This document shows, piece after piece, positions 26,004 to 38,123 of a stretch of 64,000 bases of DNA. Position numbers and translations under genes: made by a program. How positions within the stretch are numbered: the first letter of the stretch is position 1; the number at the start of each line of letters is the position of its first letter. The stretch lies in contig NW_011887301.1 in the NCBI RefSeq assembly GCF_000151315.2, positions 661,760-725,759 on the forward strand, in the 5' to 3' direction. Under the pieces are notes generated by a model that was not told the DNA's origin, ran no database searches, and saw only the letters and a program-made list of their open reading frames with translations. Source of the stretch: Capsaspora owczarzaki ATCC 30864 (Eukaryota; Opisthokonta; Filasterea).

Positions 26004-28924
26004 CAAAAAACTGACAAATGACACAAAAAGTGTCACGATTTTTTTGTTGGTTGATTGTGCTACCATTTCCTTGCCTTGTTCGTGATGATAGCCGAGTTTA
26101 ACGCGCTTTACGCATTACTAACCGCTTTCCCCAACAACAACAACAGGCAACCCGATGTACCACCATCCGCAGCAGTCGTTCCAGCCGCAGCAGCTGCACC
26201 AGCACCAGCTCCAGCATCAACTCCAACACCAGCCGCAGCGGATGCAGCAACAGCAACAGCACGCAGGCCACTTTGCCGCCGCTGCGCAGCCCACCACTCA
26301 GTTTGTGCCGACAGCGCAGCGCGCCTTCCCAACACTGACCCCGCAGCAGCTGCAAGCACTGCGTCAGGAGCAGCAGATGCAGTTCCAGCACCAGATTCAG
26401 GCGCTGCAGTCATTGCAGCAGCAGCAGCAGCAGCAGCAGCACCAGCACCAGTCGCAGTTGCCATCCCAGCCACTCGCTCCGAGCTTCCATCAGGCTGCTG
26501 CTGCCGTCCAGGCTCCTCCCGTGACACTGACAGACATGTCTGTGCAGTCGCCGCATCTGTCAATGCAGCCGCCTCCTGCACACCAGTTTCATGTTGCTCC
26601 TGCGCAGAGCAGCAACAGCAGCAGTGGTAGCAGTGCTGGGTTTAACGTCACTCCTGGGTTTCGATTCGGTGGTTCGTCCGAGCCCGTCGCTGCTCCTACG
26701 CTGCCGTTCCCAAGCATGGTCGGCGATTTCAAGCTGAGCGAGACGACAGTCCCACCCACTCCACCTCAGCCAACCAGCAACCCCAAGCCCCGGGGCAAGC
26801 CTGCCACCGAGCAAGCCGACATGTAAGTTGCACTACCATATCACGCCTTTGTCATTGCTTCAACGAACACGAGCCCAGAGGTTTCAGCTTTGACTCACCT
26901 ATGGAAAAAACAACTATCATGCAGGGAACTCAAGCGCTCGCACATTCTGTCCGAGCAAAAGCGTCGCGATAACATCAAAGAAGGATTTGGTTTGTTGAAG
27001 GACGTGGTGCCGACCGTGAAGGATTCGTGCAGTCGAGCTGCTATTCTTAAAAAGAGTATGACAGAGCCATGCGAGCCAGTTGTTTGTTGTTGTGAGCAAG
27101 GTGTTGATCTGGTTGTGTTCTGTTGTGTGACTCACTTTTTTTGAAACACAAACCCCGTGCATCGCCAACCCTCCACCCTCCCACCTCATCAGCCGTGGAC
27201 TATATCGAACTGCTCAAGCGCCAAAATCGCCAGCTGGCAAACCGGTTACAGGGCCAGGCCGAGACGGAGGAAATCTCGTTTGACGCGTTGGTCGAGGCGA
27301 TCGAAAAGAAGCTGCACATTCGTGCCAATGTCGGCGAAGGCGGCGTCAAGCTCATGTACAAGGACGAAGGCCGCGTCAAGGTGGATGTGACATCCCAGGA
27401 GGATTTGGACGATGTCTTTCAAAAGTTTGCGCGCAGGCCCGGCGAGTTTGCCAAGCTGAGCCTGTACATTAAGAAACCAGGCCACGTTGCGCCAATATCC
27501 ACGCCGCTTGTTGCTGAGGATGTCGAGCAGCTGGTGCTTGCGAACGACGCTCTTGTCAATGGCGGAGGCCGCAAATCCAGTGGCGACACGCCTGGGTACA
27601 TGCCAGCCAACTCGCCCGGGCTGACAACCCACTACGCGCCGTCTCCAGCTGGCAGTACCCAGGGCTCTGGCAACGAAGGCGAGCAGCCCATGTCATTGCC
27701 CTCCTTTGGCGACGAAGACGAAGACGAAGACGAGGAGGAGGACGACATGGAGGATGCCACCATTCGACCACAAGAGATCCCGCTGGTACGATTTGGGCTC
27801 TTACTTGTGGTTTTTTGTGATTGAGACAGAGAAAAAGGGGGAAGGGGAGCTAGGCTCAGACCACGGACGGTGTGTGTGTTTCGTCGGGCGATTGCGACGT
27901 AACAGCTCATCTGTGTTTTTTTTCTTTTTTTAACTCTGCACCCACTTTTCAGGATATGGACATTCTCGCTGTCAATCAGCTGCATACGGTGTTGGCCAGT
28001 CACCCGGGCATGAGCGCAGGCGCGCAGCGGATGCGAGATGTCGAATGGCAACGAGCCAAAGTGTACCGTTTCCTCGTCGCGTGCAAGGGCAATGTGCCGT
28101 TGGCGCACCGCATGCTGGAAGCGCATTTTGCGTGGCTCCAAAGCTACCACCCGGAGCGCATCACCGAGGCGGATTGTGCGAATGAGCTGCGTGCCAACAA
28201 GCTCTATTGGCACGGCTTTGACCGGTACGGCCACCCCTGTCTCTTGTTCAAGGCCAACCGGCATTTTGTCTCCAAGCGCGACAAGTACGAGACCATCCGC
28301 CATTGGGTGTTGATGGTCCAGGATTTTGTTGAACATCGGTAAGGGGCAACGGAGAGTTTGTTTTTGTTAATGTTGGTTTCGTTGCGTTTGGTTGGTTTGG
28401 TTAGAAACACTCACTCACACATTCCACCCCAAACACTACACAGCGCCATCCATCCATTCCAGCAATTTGTCTTCATCTACGACCGTACTGGCGCGGGTCG
28501 TGCCAACTCGGACGTGCCCATGCTGAAAAAGTTTGTGCGCATGTTCCAGCAAAACTATCCCGAGCTGCTGCATTGCATGTACGTGCTTAATGCCGATTTC
28601 GTCTTCCGCTACGGCTTTTCCGTTGTCAAGCGGTTTACGTCCAAGTCGTTCCGACGAAAGGTAATGCGATTTGAGTTGTGGTCGCCCCTTTTGGAGAGAG
28701 AGAAAAATCAACTTGCATGACTGACGAATGCGACTATGCCTGTTATTCTGCGAAACCACCACCACCACCACACACAACAGATTAAGCTTCTCGGCGAGAA
28801 CTGGAAGGACTTTGTGCTGCGCGACTTTGAGCCCCAATGTCTCCAAGTCGAGTATGGCGGAACGAGCCCACTCGTGTACAACTATCAGGATGGCCAAGCG
28901 GGTCCACGGCGGACTGGTTGGTGA
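25481..28924 (+). CDS. bHLH-zipper / PB1-like protein joined to CRAL-TRIO module
   Basis: Exons: 25481-25502 (22 nt), 25686-25856, 26147-26822, 26925-27055, 27193-27785, 27953-28338, 28444-28660 and 28781-28924. The first part is Gln/His-rich (polyQ about 26418-26438). The bHLH is split over two exons: basic region and helix 1 KRSHILSEQKRRDNIKEGF, helix 2 SRAAILKKTVDYIELLK, then zipper-like RQNRQLANRLQGQ. The His, Glu and Arg spacing is that of E-box binders like MLX. Next is a PB1-like region (LMYKDEGRVKVDVTSQEDL), then an acidic run. The intron 27786-27952 is phase 0 and leads into a CRAL-TRIO lipid-binding domain (YRFLVACKGNVPLAHRMLEA, FVFIYDRTGAGRANSD, EYGGTSPLVYNYQ). Alternatively the CRAL-TRIO part is a separate gene starting at ATG 27956; the donor (GTACGA) is weak. 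Without transcripts the fusion is uncertain; each domain is solid. Confidence 0.8.
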
Positions 28925-29357
28925 TTGATGAGTTTGATTGTGAAGCTTGGCTTTTGTTCGTCCTTTTTTTTTTTTTTTTTTTTTTTCGTTTTGCTGGGTT
29001 GTTTCTTTTGATCGTTTCGTTTTCAACAGAGTTTTATCCTCCTCTTTCAACTGCATTGACGCAATGGTGGTGTTTATTCTGTGGTGGCTGGCTTTGAGTG
29101 AAAGATGGAGGAGGCGTCTTTTTCCCAAAATAGTCGTGAATTTGCCGGAAATAGACAGTTTCGCCAGTCAACGGGTCACAAACGACTGGCTGCGACTACC
29201 GCACGGAAGCCTGCTCGTTGAAATTGTTCGCTTCACGTGTGGCTTTGATAATCGAGTTCTTCGTTGGCAACTACCCCCAATTTTTGTACTTTTTAGCAAC
29301 TGCCCACAACGCCTCAAGAACTCGGCAATCGCACCCACTTTTCAAACCATCGTGTCT
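28925..29357. other. convergent intergenic region
   Basis: About 430 bases between the CRAL-TRIO (+) and alpha-galactosidase (-) ends. A T run of about 24 lies at 28963-28986. No gene seen. Confidence 0.5.
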
Positions 29358-31167
29358 TTAGGCGGGGACGAGGGTGACAGCCACCACGCCCTTCGGAGCG
29401 ACTTGTGCGTCGAAAGTGCCAGCATACAACCCAACGTTCTTGTGCTGCCAAACATCACGAGCAGTGTACTTGCTGCCGGCAGTGAGACCAAGCTCGGCCC
29501 AGGTCACGGTCATGTGGGCACTCAGCAGCGGATCAGTGTTGAACAGCACAACAGCAAAGCGGCCATTGGCAAGGGGCGCCATCCAAACTTCCGAGAGGAG
29601 GCCGCGCTTGACGCGATGACCCTGGATTCCCAACGAATCTGGAGAATGTACCAACAAGAGTATAGTACAAGGTGTTTGTTAGCAAAGTGCAACTCTATCA
29701 ACAGTTCAAAACGACGATGCGAGTTTTCGCGGGCTCACCTTGGTTCCACTCAATCACCTCAGTGTTGGTCAGAATGCGCAGAGTGTCGTTGGTCATTTTG
29801 GTAACATCGCAGCCGAAGATGAGCGGAGCCTTCATCAGCGCCCAGAGCGTAAAGTGGGAAGTGTACTCGGTGGTCGACAGCCCGCCGTTGCCAACTTCCA
29901 ACACGTCGGGATCGTTCCAGCCACCGGGGCCTGCAATCTTCCACAATGGCTCGTTTTTGTCGACAATTTTCATAATGCTGCTCCAGCTGTCGCTAATATC
30001 ACTGGCGGTGCGCCAGCTGTTCACGACCGGCTTCGCCCATGCGGAAGGATCGTCGATGCTGTCGCACATGGAATAGAAGATCGGGCGGCCGGTCGCGTTC
30101 AAGGCATCGCGCATGGCATTGTAGCGAACCTGAGGGGTCTGGTCTGCAGGAGCGTTGCAATTGTCGTACTTTAGGTAGTCCACGCCCCATGCAGCGTACG
30201 TTTGCGCGTCAATCTTTTCATACCCGACCGATCCGGGGCGACCGGCGCAGGTCTTGGTGCCAGCGTCCGAGTACAGGCCGAAAAGCATGCCCTTGGAATG
30301 CACATAGCTGGCCAGTGCTGCAATGCCGCTCGGGAATGCGACCGGATCGGCGACGATAACGCCTGCAGCCGTACGGTTGACCGCCCAGCAATCGTCCAGG
30401 TTCTGTTTTGCGCAACAAAAGAAACAGAACAATCAACCAGCGGGGTTCCACGACACCCTCGTTCGACCAACATGAGCATGTTTCACATGCTTACAATGTA
30501 CTTGTATCCGACAGCTGCCAAAAAGTGTCCAAAATCACACAAATTTCGAACAAATTAGGTCAGAGCAGCGACACAATTGTAGCAAAGAAACAGGACTTGG
30601 ATCACACTTCAACAACCGCAAAATTATGGACAGTGCGACGGTACCTGACAGTCCAGTGGCAACCATGACGTCCACGGTGCTGCGGATGAGCGCCTCGCTA
30701 ATGTTGCAGCCGAAATGGTTCCAAGTATTGAATCCTGAGCGAACAAGCAAAGTACACGATCAGCCCCTTTGCCACATTGATGCACGAGACGAGATTTGCT
30801 GCGTGTTGTTATGAGACACAACTTTGACTGGGGTTGAAGGCGACGAGGTGGAGGTGGGGGGCTGGCGCAGTGGTCTGCGAATGAGGAATTGTAATGCAAT
30901 GCCGCTCAGACTACGGTTGTTGCGCGCGCAATGCTGACCACGGTTGGACGAGGATTTTGACAAAGCGCGCAACGACGCCAACGACCACGTTCCCAATCAA
31001 CCCAGATAGCGAGTGCAGACGCGCGGAAACAGAGCCAGAGCGTCAATAGTCCATGTTGACAGCTGCCCCTCACCCATTTGCGGTGTACGCCCAAGCCCGT
31101 TGTCCAGGCCAACGCTGGATGCGACGAGCAGCGCAGCAACCACCGCAGAGATCTGAAAGACCTTCAT
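29358..31167 (-). CDS. secreted alpha-galactosidase, GH27
   Basis: This glycoside hydrolase removes terminal alpha-galactose, in the lysosome or food vacuole or outside the cell. Minus-strand exons: 31167-31074, 30734-30645, 30514-30495 (only 20 nt), 30402-29739 and 29638-29358; all junctions keep frame. The ATG at 31167 gives [20 protein letters not shown], a signal peptide. The mature start is [20 protein letters not shown], the GH27 hallmark. Further motifs: [45 protein letters not shown] (nucleophile Asp), [29 protein letters not shown] (acid/base Asp) and [18 protein letters not shown]. The C-terminal beta domain is in the last exon and ends VVAVTLVPA. Length is normal (about 380 residues) and the enzyme should be active. 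Confidence 0.96.
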
Positions 31168-33234
31168 GGACTGAAAAGAAGAAGGGGAGGAAGAGTTTAA
31201 AAGAAAACTGTTGAGAGGAGCAAACAAAAGGGGCAATGAGACTGAGCTCGTTTGACAAAAAAGGACAAGTCGACGAGTGAAGGACGCCAAGCGGATTTAC
31301 GAGCTGGTAAAACTAATCGGATGTGTGAGCCGAATAGAGGTTCGACAAGGTGGATGGAAAGATGGATGGAACGAGCGAGCGAGCGAGAGAAGTGAGCGAA
31401 TGACGAGAAAACCAAACCTCCCCATCACCACTCAGTAAACATCTGCACTTGAGCGTGCCATGAGATTGCGTACGAGTTAGCTTTCTACTGATTTTGCACT
31501 GTTCTCTCGGTGAAATGGATTTTGGATTTTGCTGAAGCTCGTTAACGCCGAGTTCTCACACAGCTGGATTTGCGCCTGATTGAGCTTCTGGTGCCATCCC
31601 CGATATGATCACAATGGCTGTTTCAATAAGACCACATCACCGTTGGTTGCGCGTGGACCTGGACAATGCCGTTTCTCAAAAATCGACGTGTATTGGTAGA
31701 GCTTGCGCCGCCATAGCACCAATTGCACGCAGAAACTTACCTTCATTTCTGGGATTCGGGGGTACCCAGACTGGGTTTCTGGGATGCTGAGGTGGAGGAG
31801 CATCTTCCTCAATGTGGGCTAGAATGAAGCAAAGGAAGATGTGCAAATCCTCGGCCATTCTGTGGCTCAAGTGTGCGACACCACCACGGACGGCGTGGAC
31901 GCTTGCGGTCACAGCGAGCGCGGCACAGTAGTGTCCAGGTTTTCATCTGGCCATGGAATAGGGATGCTGAGGAGTCTGAGCGGGAATGAAAGCTCGAGTG
32001 CATGCCGAAAACGCTCGCTGGAGGTCGGCCTCCCCACCCGCATCGCATCAGAATGATGCTCGTCACGGCAAATGGTGTAGCAACAGCCACAACGGCTGCA
32101 GGAACAGCGGGCTGGAGGAACGGGAACGAAAGACAACGATGGACAAACCGCAACAAAGATTTGGGTGTGCGTCCGCGGGCTCAACAAACGTCTCCCAGCT
32201 CCACCCTGCCGCTACTCAATGTCAGCCATCCGTTGTGGTGATGTATGGGAGGACAGCGTGGGCCTCTGTTTTGCTCGTGATGAAAACAATGCAGCTGCGT
32301 GCTCGAACTGTGGGAAATTTTGGTCGTGCGTGCCGATGGAACAAACCACGAACGTCCGGACAGCCCGTGCACGAGATCTCGCAAACAAGCACCAAACTCG
32401 ACTCGATGCGCCTTCCTCCTTTTGCCAGGTTGCTCCTTCGGCCTTGGACAGCGGGCGCGGGTCGAACAAAGTGGAAAAGGGTTTGCGCAATCGGACTCTG
32501 CCACCGTGATGGACGGAACAACGAGTCTTCCTTCCCAGGCGCACACAGGTCGAATCGTTGAAGCGCGGGTTCCACCGGAGCCAATCTTCGAGCGGGACTA
32601 GGCTTGCGTTGGTCAGATGCGTTCGAGGCGCACTTTGGTGGCAATTCCAACCATAAAAAAAAAAAAAAAAAAAACCACCACAAACATTGAAAATGCCAAA
32701 ATAAAATAAAATAAAAAATAGCAAAAAATAAAAAAATTTCAATAAAAAGTTCCTGGAACCGACGCAAGCCAACGACGCCAGTTAATCGCACAGCGAAGCT
32801 CGAGATCCAAGAAACGCATCGTCACGAGTGACAAACAGGATTTTGCCCCAGCGTGATGATAGGAACAAGGGCTGACTGCACCGATTCCGCGAATTTTTTA
32901 CAAGATCTTGGTAAAAAAGATTTTTTTTTTTTTTCCGTTTCAATCGATTTCTTCAAGCTCGCATCTCTCTCGCATCGACACGGCTCGAGACACGGCCAGC
33001 GTTCATCAAGCAGGGCAGTGGCCGCGTCGAAGCAAGCGACGCAGTGTCACGGCCGCAACACGCAATCCCCACTCCACCACAAACAGACGGAAAAGCCACA
33101 AAAAAAACCCCCCAAAAAACACTTAAAAAAGCGAAAAAAACACAAAATGCAAAAAACAAGCAGTAAAAATTGTTTTTGTTATTTTTTAATTTTTGTGCCT
33201 GCCTTCTTTGGAAAGCTGAATCAACAAACAGGGT
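31168..33234. other. gene-free upstream region of actin and alpha-galactosidase
   Basis: More than 2 kb without a gene I can support. Several frames of 60-190 codons overlap on both strands but have no motifs, biased composition or splice context. The segment 32650-33200 is A-rich with A and T runs (for example about 32656-32674 and 32921-32934). It may hold distal regulatory sequence for the highly expressed actin gene. Confidence 0.5.
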
Positions 33235-33270
33235 TTTCAGGTCAAACTGCCATGGCAGACTGACCTGAAA
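33235..33270. promoter_or_regulatory. 36-bp near-perfect palindrome upstream of actin
   Basis: The left arm TTTCAGGTCAAACTGCC (33235-33251) and the right arm GGCAGACTGACCTGAAA (33254-33270) pair at 15 of 17 positions around a central AT. It lies 22 bp before the TATA-like box of actin, so it is a candidate dimeric factor site. The arms contain AGGTCA and TGACCT, the half-site word of nuclear receptors, but that resemblance alone proves nothing. Confidence 0.7.
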
Positions 33271-33291
33271 TCGTGCTGCGACCGCGCCGAG

Positions 33292-33298
33292 TATTTAA
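33292..33298 (+). promoter_or_regulatory. TATA-like box of actin
   Basis: TATTTAA lies 68-74 bp before the actin ATG, with a pyrimidine-rich initiator-like stretch (TCAGATCAGTC) about 30 bp downstream. Spacing and context fit a core promoter. Confidence 0.65.
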
Positions 33299-33342
33299 GG
33301 CGGCCCGTTTTGGACGAGTTTCAGATCAGTCTTTTAACCTAG

Positions 33343-34497
<1,155 letters not shown>

Positions 34498-34750
34498 GCG
34501 CGCACGCTCCCCCCAGCGCGTTGGCTGCCGTAGCTGCCTGATGATGTCTCTGTTGTCTGCTGCTGCGTGATCTTGTACAAAGAAAAAAAATTGCAAAAGC
34601 CAAAACTGTGTGTTTCATTTCATTTTATTTGGAGGGGTTTGCTGGAGATTTGAGATTCAAAGATGTTGAAAGGCCGGTGGACCACAGAGTTAATGCCTTT
34701 CGAAACGGCTGAAAAAACTTTAAATGTATTCGTCACAAAAACACTTGTGA

Positions 34751-36959
34751 TTACTGTCGGTCGACATATCCGACATAAAGCGATTCACACATCATATTAT
34801 TGGAAGTCACGCTGGCTTGAACTTGCCAGCCCTCGCGCATTTGTCGGATGATGGGATGACTCGCCGGCCAGAATGTCGCAAGCGCAAGGTTCGACTCAAC
34901 GAAAGTCGGGTGCACAGTACACTCGTGCCGAACAGCACCTTGTTCATCTCGGACAGTCAAATTAAAAACCCAGTAACCGGTGATACTGGGACGCTCGCGC
35001 CAGAAACGAACTACTTGAATTACTTTCACGCGGATTGAATCTCCTTGAGGCACAGTGACTTTGGTCGTTCTTCGGTTGGTTTTCGCCACGCCTTGCCAGT
35101 AATGCGCTTCTTCCATAATGAGCTCGGCAATCTCGGTTGGTAGTGCTGGTAGATACACGGGCTGATTCTCCAGCTCCAACCCGCCGGTCAGCATGCCGAG
35201 AACTGCTTGGATGTCTTCAGCACTTGCCAATCGTGGAAGTAAGGAGAATGCAAGAGGGTTGATCTGATCGCGGACGCTGTGAAACGAACAAGCGAGGCAT
35301 GATCAGTCAGTGACCACTCCAGCGGTGAGGAACATCGTCTGAGCACCAACATCTGTGATTGGCAAGATCAAACTTACTCAACCTGACATCTGCAGTTGCC
35401 TTTGCGTGCCTCATCGAAAGCTTGAGAACCAACGCTGCCAATGCAATTACGGTCTAGACTGTGGCTCAAAAAAGTGAGCGGGATGACAACGTAGCAATGA
35501 CCCACGCTCGATGTTCGAGACAAGCAACACGCACAGTAACTTACGAGAGCCGAGTCACCGTCTTGTTCACTTTGAGTGCCTCAGCAATCGCGCACGCTCC
35601 ACCATCGCCAATCTGGTTATCATTCAGACTGTCCTTCCCCTTTCATCGGTGAGCACTCTTCACGCCCTCCACGGATTCACCCACCCACATGCAACAGTCA
35701 ACGTGAGATGCCTTACCGTAGCTCAGTCAGCGTCGTGTTCACCTTGAGAGCCTCTGCAATTGCCTGCGCTCCAACATCGCCAAACCGATTCTCCTTCAGG
35801 CTGTCGAATCCATGCATCAGTTTGCACTCTGAAACCCATCTGCTAAATCCCCACTCATGTGCATCAGCAAAGATGAGACGCCTTACTAGAGCAGAGTCAG
35901 CGTCTTGTTGACTTGAAGTGCTTCAGCAATCGCCTGCATTCCAACCTCGCCAATCTGATTGAAATCCAATCTGCCCATCCATCAGTTAGCACTCTGAATG
36001 CCCTCTGTTGCACTCACTCACATGCAGCAGTGAATGAGGTGGCTTACTGAAGCTGGGTCAGCGTCGTGTTCGCTTTGAGTGCCTCAGCAAAGGCCTGCGC
36101 TCCAGCGTCGCCAATCTGATTCCAGTCCAGACTGTCCATCCCCTCCATCAGTGAGCACTCTTCACGCCCTCTACGGAATCACTCACGCTCATGCTGCAGT
36201 CAAAGCGAGCTGCCTTACGTGAGCTCAGTCAGCATCGTGTTCGCTTTGAGTGCTTCAGCAAAGGCCTGCGCTCCAGCATCGCCAATCTGATTATTGCCCA
36301 GACTGCCCGCCCCTCTCCATCAGTGAGCACGCTGCATGTCTTTGCTAAATCGCCCACTTTCATGTATCAGTACAAGTACTCGTAAGATGACTCACGAGAG
36401 AGCAGTTAACGTGGTGTTCACTTTGAGTGCCTCAGCAATTGCCAGCGCGCCAATGTCGCCAATCTGAGTGCCACCAAGACTGTCCATCCTCTCCATTAGC
36501 GAGCTCTCTGAATTCCCTGTTGCATCACCCACTCACATGCATCAGGAAAGTGCGATGTCTTACAAGAGCACAGTCAACGTCGTGTTCACTTTGAGTGCCT
36601 CTGCAATCGCTTGTGCTCCAGCGTCGCCTATCAGATTCACATTCAGACTGTCCGTGTCCTCAGTGAGCAGTCTGAACGCCCTCCGCTGGATGACTCGCTC
36701 GTGGATGCTTCAGTAACAGTCAGATGCCTTACTTGAGGTCAGTCAACGTCCTGTTCACTTTGAGTGCCTCGGCAATCGCCTGTGCCTCTGCAACGCCAAT
36801 CTGCTTGCAATTCAGACTGTCCTCCTTTGTATCAGTACACGCGCTATCACGCTGTTCTCAATCAACCTGGCTTTCTTCTTACTGGAGCTCTCCATCCGCA
36901 TTCTTGACTTGGTCATACAACTCGCGCTGTCTCTCAGTCATGCTCTCATAGGACAGCAT
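34751..36959 (-). CDS. ribonuclease-inhibitor-type LRR protein, tandem LRR exons
   Basis: This intracellular LRR protein has 11 exons. The first (36959-36883) encodes MLSYESMTERQRELYDQVKN. It is followed by nine exons, mostly 84 nt with phase-2 introns, at about 36816-36733, 36646-36563, 36478-36395, 36301-36219, 36130-36047, 35970-35887, 35798-35714, 35625-35545 and 35452-35380. Each codes one 28-residue RI-type repeat of the form NQIGDAGAQAIAEALKVNTT; the last is degenerate. The final exon, from 35276 to the stop at 34751, encodes about 175 residues (LPTEIAELIMEEAHYWQGVA, IRVKVIQVVRFWRERPSITG, ATFWPASHPIIRQMREGW) that I cannot assign. There is no signal peptide or membrane span. RI-type LRRs bind proteins; NOD-like receptors and RanGAP use the same repeat, but no NTPase is present here. 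Exon edges apart from the first, second and last are read to within a few bases. Confidence 0.82.
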
Positions 36960-37307
36960 TGCAGCACGAAGCGGAAGCGTGGAATAGACTGTCCCTCGCC
37001 CAAAAGCGACATTACTCTCAGATCAACCTAAACCTATTATTATCTCGGCACTTTGCAAAATCGCGCTCACCAAACATTGGATTTGTTGTGAGCAAGCACG
37101 CACAGAATGCTCGTTCGAACAACGTGTCCAAAGTGACAACAAGTGGTAGATGAGCTACAGTAGTGTACTTTGCATCTTTTGGGAATGCGGAAGAAAACAC
37201 AATCACAAAGTAGATCTATGAGGCCAGAAGGCGGAGAATCATCCAAAACCCGATTTTCAAAACCGACCACTTACTTTCCCTCACTCTTCCAATTTTCACT
37301 CAACACA
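36960..37307. promoter_or_regulatory. bidirectional promoter, LRR protein / decarboxylase
   Basis: 348 bp between two divergent ATGs. No recognisable element besides AT-rich words. Confidence 0.45.
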
Positions 37308-38029
37308 ATGGACGCAGCCGAGTTCCGCAAGCGCGGCCACGAGATGGTCGACTACATTGCCAACTACTACGAGACGATGCGCGAGCGGCCCGTCATGTCG
37401 GAGGTGTCTCCGGGGTACCTGCGCCCGCTCATCCCGGCGGAGGCGCCTGCGGAAGGGGAGTCGTGGGAGTCGATCGTCGCGGACGTGGAGCGAGTCATCA
37501 TGCCGGGCGTCACGCACTGGCAGCACCCGCGCTTCCACGCGTACTTCCCCGGCGGAAGCTCCTTCCCGTCCATCCTGGGCGACATGCTGTCGGACGCGAT
37601 TGCGTGCGTCGGATTCAACTGGGTCTGCAGCCCCGCGTGCACCGAACTCGAGACGGTCGTGCTCGACTGGCTCGGCCGCGCGGTCGGACTCCCCGACGCC
37701 TTCCTTGCGCAGCACCGCAACGGCGAGAACGGCCACGGCGGCGGCGTCATCCAGGGCACGGCGTCCGAGGCGGTCCTTGTGTGCATGCTTGCCGCTCGCG
37801 CCAAAGCAATCAACGAACTGCGCGCCGCCCAAACCGCCCAGGGCGTCCAGCCCGAGGACGAAGGCATCATCATGGCGCGTCTCATTGCGTATGGATCCGA
37901 GTCAACCCACGCCTGCATCGAAAAGGCAGCGCGCGTCTCCGGAGTGCGCTTCCGTGCCATCACCACCGGCGCTGACCACCGTCTTGTTGCTGCCAATCTG
38001 ACTCAGGCGATTGCTGAAGATCGGTGAGT

Positions 38030-38123
<94 letters not shown>

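Noticed and set aside
28947-29804. 285-codon plus-strand frame over the end of the alpha-galactosidase gene
   Set aside because: It starts in a T run and then overlaps real antisense GH27 exons.
31986-32561. 191-codon plus-strand frame upstream of actin
   Set aside because: Low-complexity, basic, no motif, overlapped by equally long frames on other strands.
34880-34900. tRNA B-box-like GGTTCGACTC
   Set aside because: No A box or cloverleaf around it, and it lies inside the last exon of the LRR gene. No tRNA or rRNA gene was found in the window.
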